A stretch of DNA of 22,427 nt, taken from DASTDH01 sp035601575. GTDB lineage: Bacteria > Verrucomicrobiota > Verrucomicrobiia > Chthoniobacterales > JAFAMB01. Shown here piece by piece: positions 22,270 through 22,427 of this stretch. The notes below the pieces were generated by a model. It worked only from the letters and a program-made list of their open reading frames with translations. It was not told the origin of the DNA and searched no databases. The stretch's first letter is position 1. Each line of letters opens with the position of its first letter. The stretch lies in assembly GCA_035601575.1 (NCBI GenBank), contig DATNNZ010000379.1, positions 1-22,427 of the forward strand, read 5' to 3'. The translations under genes and the position numbers were made by a program.

Positions 22270-22427
22270 ATGCCAGAACAAGATCAAAGGTCCAGACAAG
22301 ACAAGAACTCCCGAAATTTTGGCAACGACAATAACTTCAATTGGCGTGGTATTCTGCTTTTTGCTTTTGCCATTACGTTGCTCGGGGTGTTTTTCTTTTC
22401 TAGGAACGGAGGCTACGGAAACGTAGA
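22270..22427 (+). CDS. ftsH: N-terminus of an FtsH-like membrane protease (cut by window end)
   Basis: The 52 visible residues start with a charged, asparagine-rich tail (MPEQDQRSRQDKNSRNFGND) followed by FNWRGILLFAFAITLLGVFF, a first membrane helix, and then SRNGGYGNV. The NWRG + helix + glycine-rich turn is how FtsH proteases often begin in this group of bacteria. FtsH is a membrane-bound AAA+ zinc protease that degrades misfolded membrane proteins and regulators. The ATPase and HExxH parts lie outside the window, so the call rests on the N-terminus alone and could be another membrane protein. Confidence 0.5.
   Translation, partial: MPEQDQRSRQDKNSRNFGNDNNFNWRGILLFAFAITLLGVFFFSRNGGYGNV

Noticed and set aside
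1..22427. Frequent GATCG/GCGATCGC strings
   Set aside because: They are common across the window, but with no genome-wide count I cannot say they exceed expectation for this base composition.
1..22427. CRISPR array, prophage or toxin-antitoxin system
   Set aside because: No regularly spaced repeats, phage structural genes, integrase or toxin-antitoxin pair could be seen on either strand.

Overview
The window looks like a bacterial chromosome of mid-50s GC (judged by eye). Gene content and protein style fit a soil Verrucomicrobia-type organism, possibly a Spartobacteria/Udaeobacter relative. That placement is an inference from general resemblance (weak Shine-Dalgarno sites, short ECF sigma modules, heptamer-rich intergenic repeats), not from a marker gene. 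A truncated tRNA-Ser(CGA) opens the window and the first codons of an FtsH-like protease close it.

Layout. 1-1676 is a worn stretch beside the tRNA. It holds a metallophosphoesterase gene that has lost its 3' end, joined head to head with a broken type II NADH dehydrogenase gene, then about 580 bp with no gene but with an inverted duplication. 1677-2730 holds a membrane protein and a SET-domain methyltransferase whose divergent start codons share the same CATG. 2819-4133 (minus) is a degenerate sigma-factor-like protein followed by a single-pass membrane protein. 4375-6135 is an unbroken reading frame joining a low-molecular-weight protein phosphatase to serine hydroxymethyltransferase (GlyA). 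6273-11807 (minus) is a maltose/maltodextrin uptake and use cluster, malF-malG-malK-small gene-malQ, without a binding protein in view. 12065-12280 is a small lipoprotein. 12300-16002 (minus) is an aliphatic sulfonate operon, ssuA-ssuD-ssuC-ssuB. 16173-17409 (minus) is an ECF sigma / anti-sigma-like / periplasmic LTxxQ-like module, divergent from mscL (17575-18048). A 49-residue two-helix membrane protein follows at 18129-18278, then a gene-free but hairpin-rich stretch. 18816-22155 is a redox operon: a DsbD/ScsB-type thiol reductase, a secreted redoxin and a metallo-beta-lactamase-like protein lacking the usual metal motif.

How they work together. The mal genes would import maltodextrins and rearrange them with MalQ. 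The ssu genes import sulfonates and release sulfite under sulfur limitation; the flavin reductase SsuE they need is not in the window. The ECF module and mscL are both envelope or osmotic stress functions and share a control region with repeats. DsbD passes electrons across the membrane, and the redoxin just downstream is a plausible recipient.

Most genes are ordinary. The best candidates for something new are the phosphatase-GlyA fusion, the 81-residue protein inside the mal operon, the inverted duplication at 1297-1612, the heptamer repeat structure between glyA and malQ, and the redoxin/degenerate lactamase-fold pair behind dsbD.
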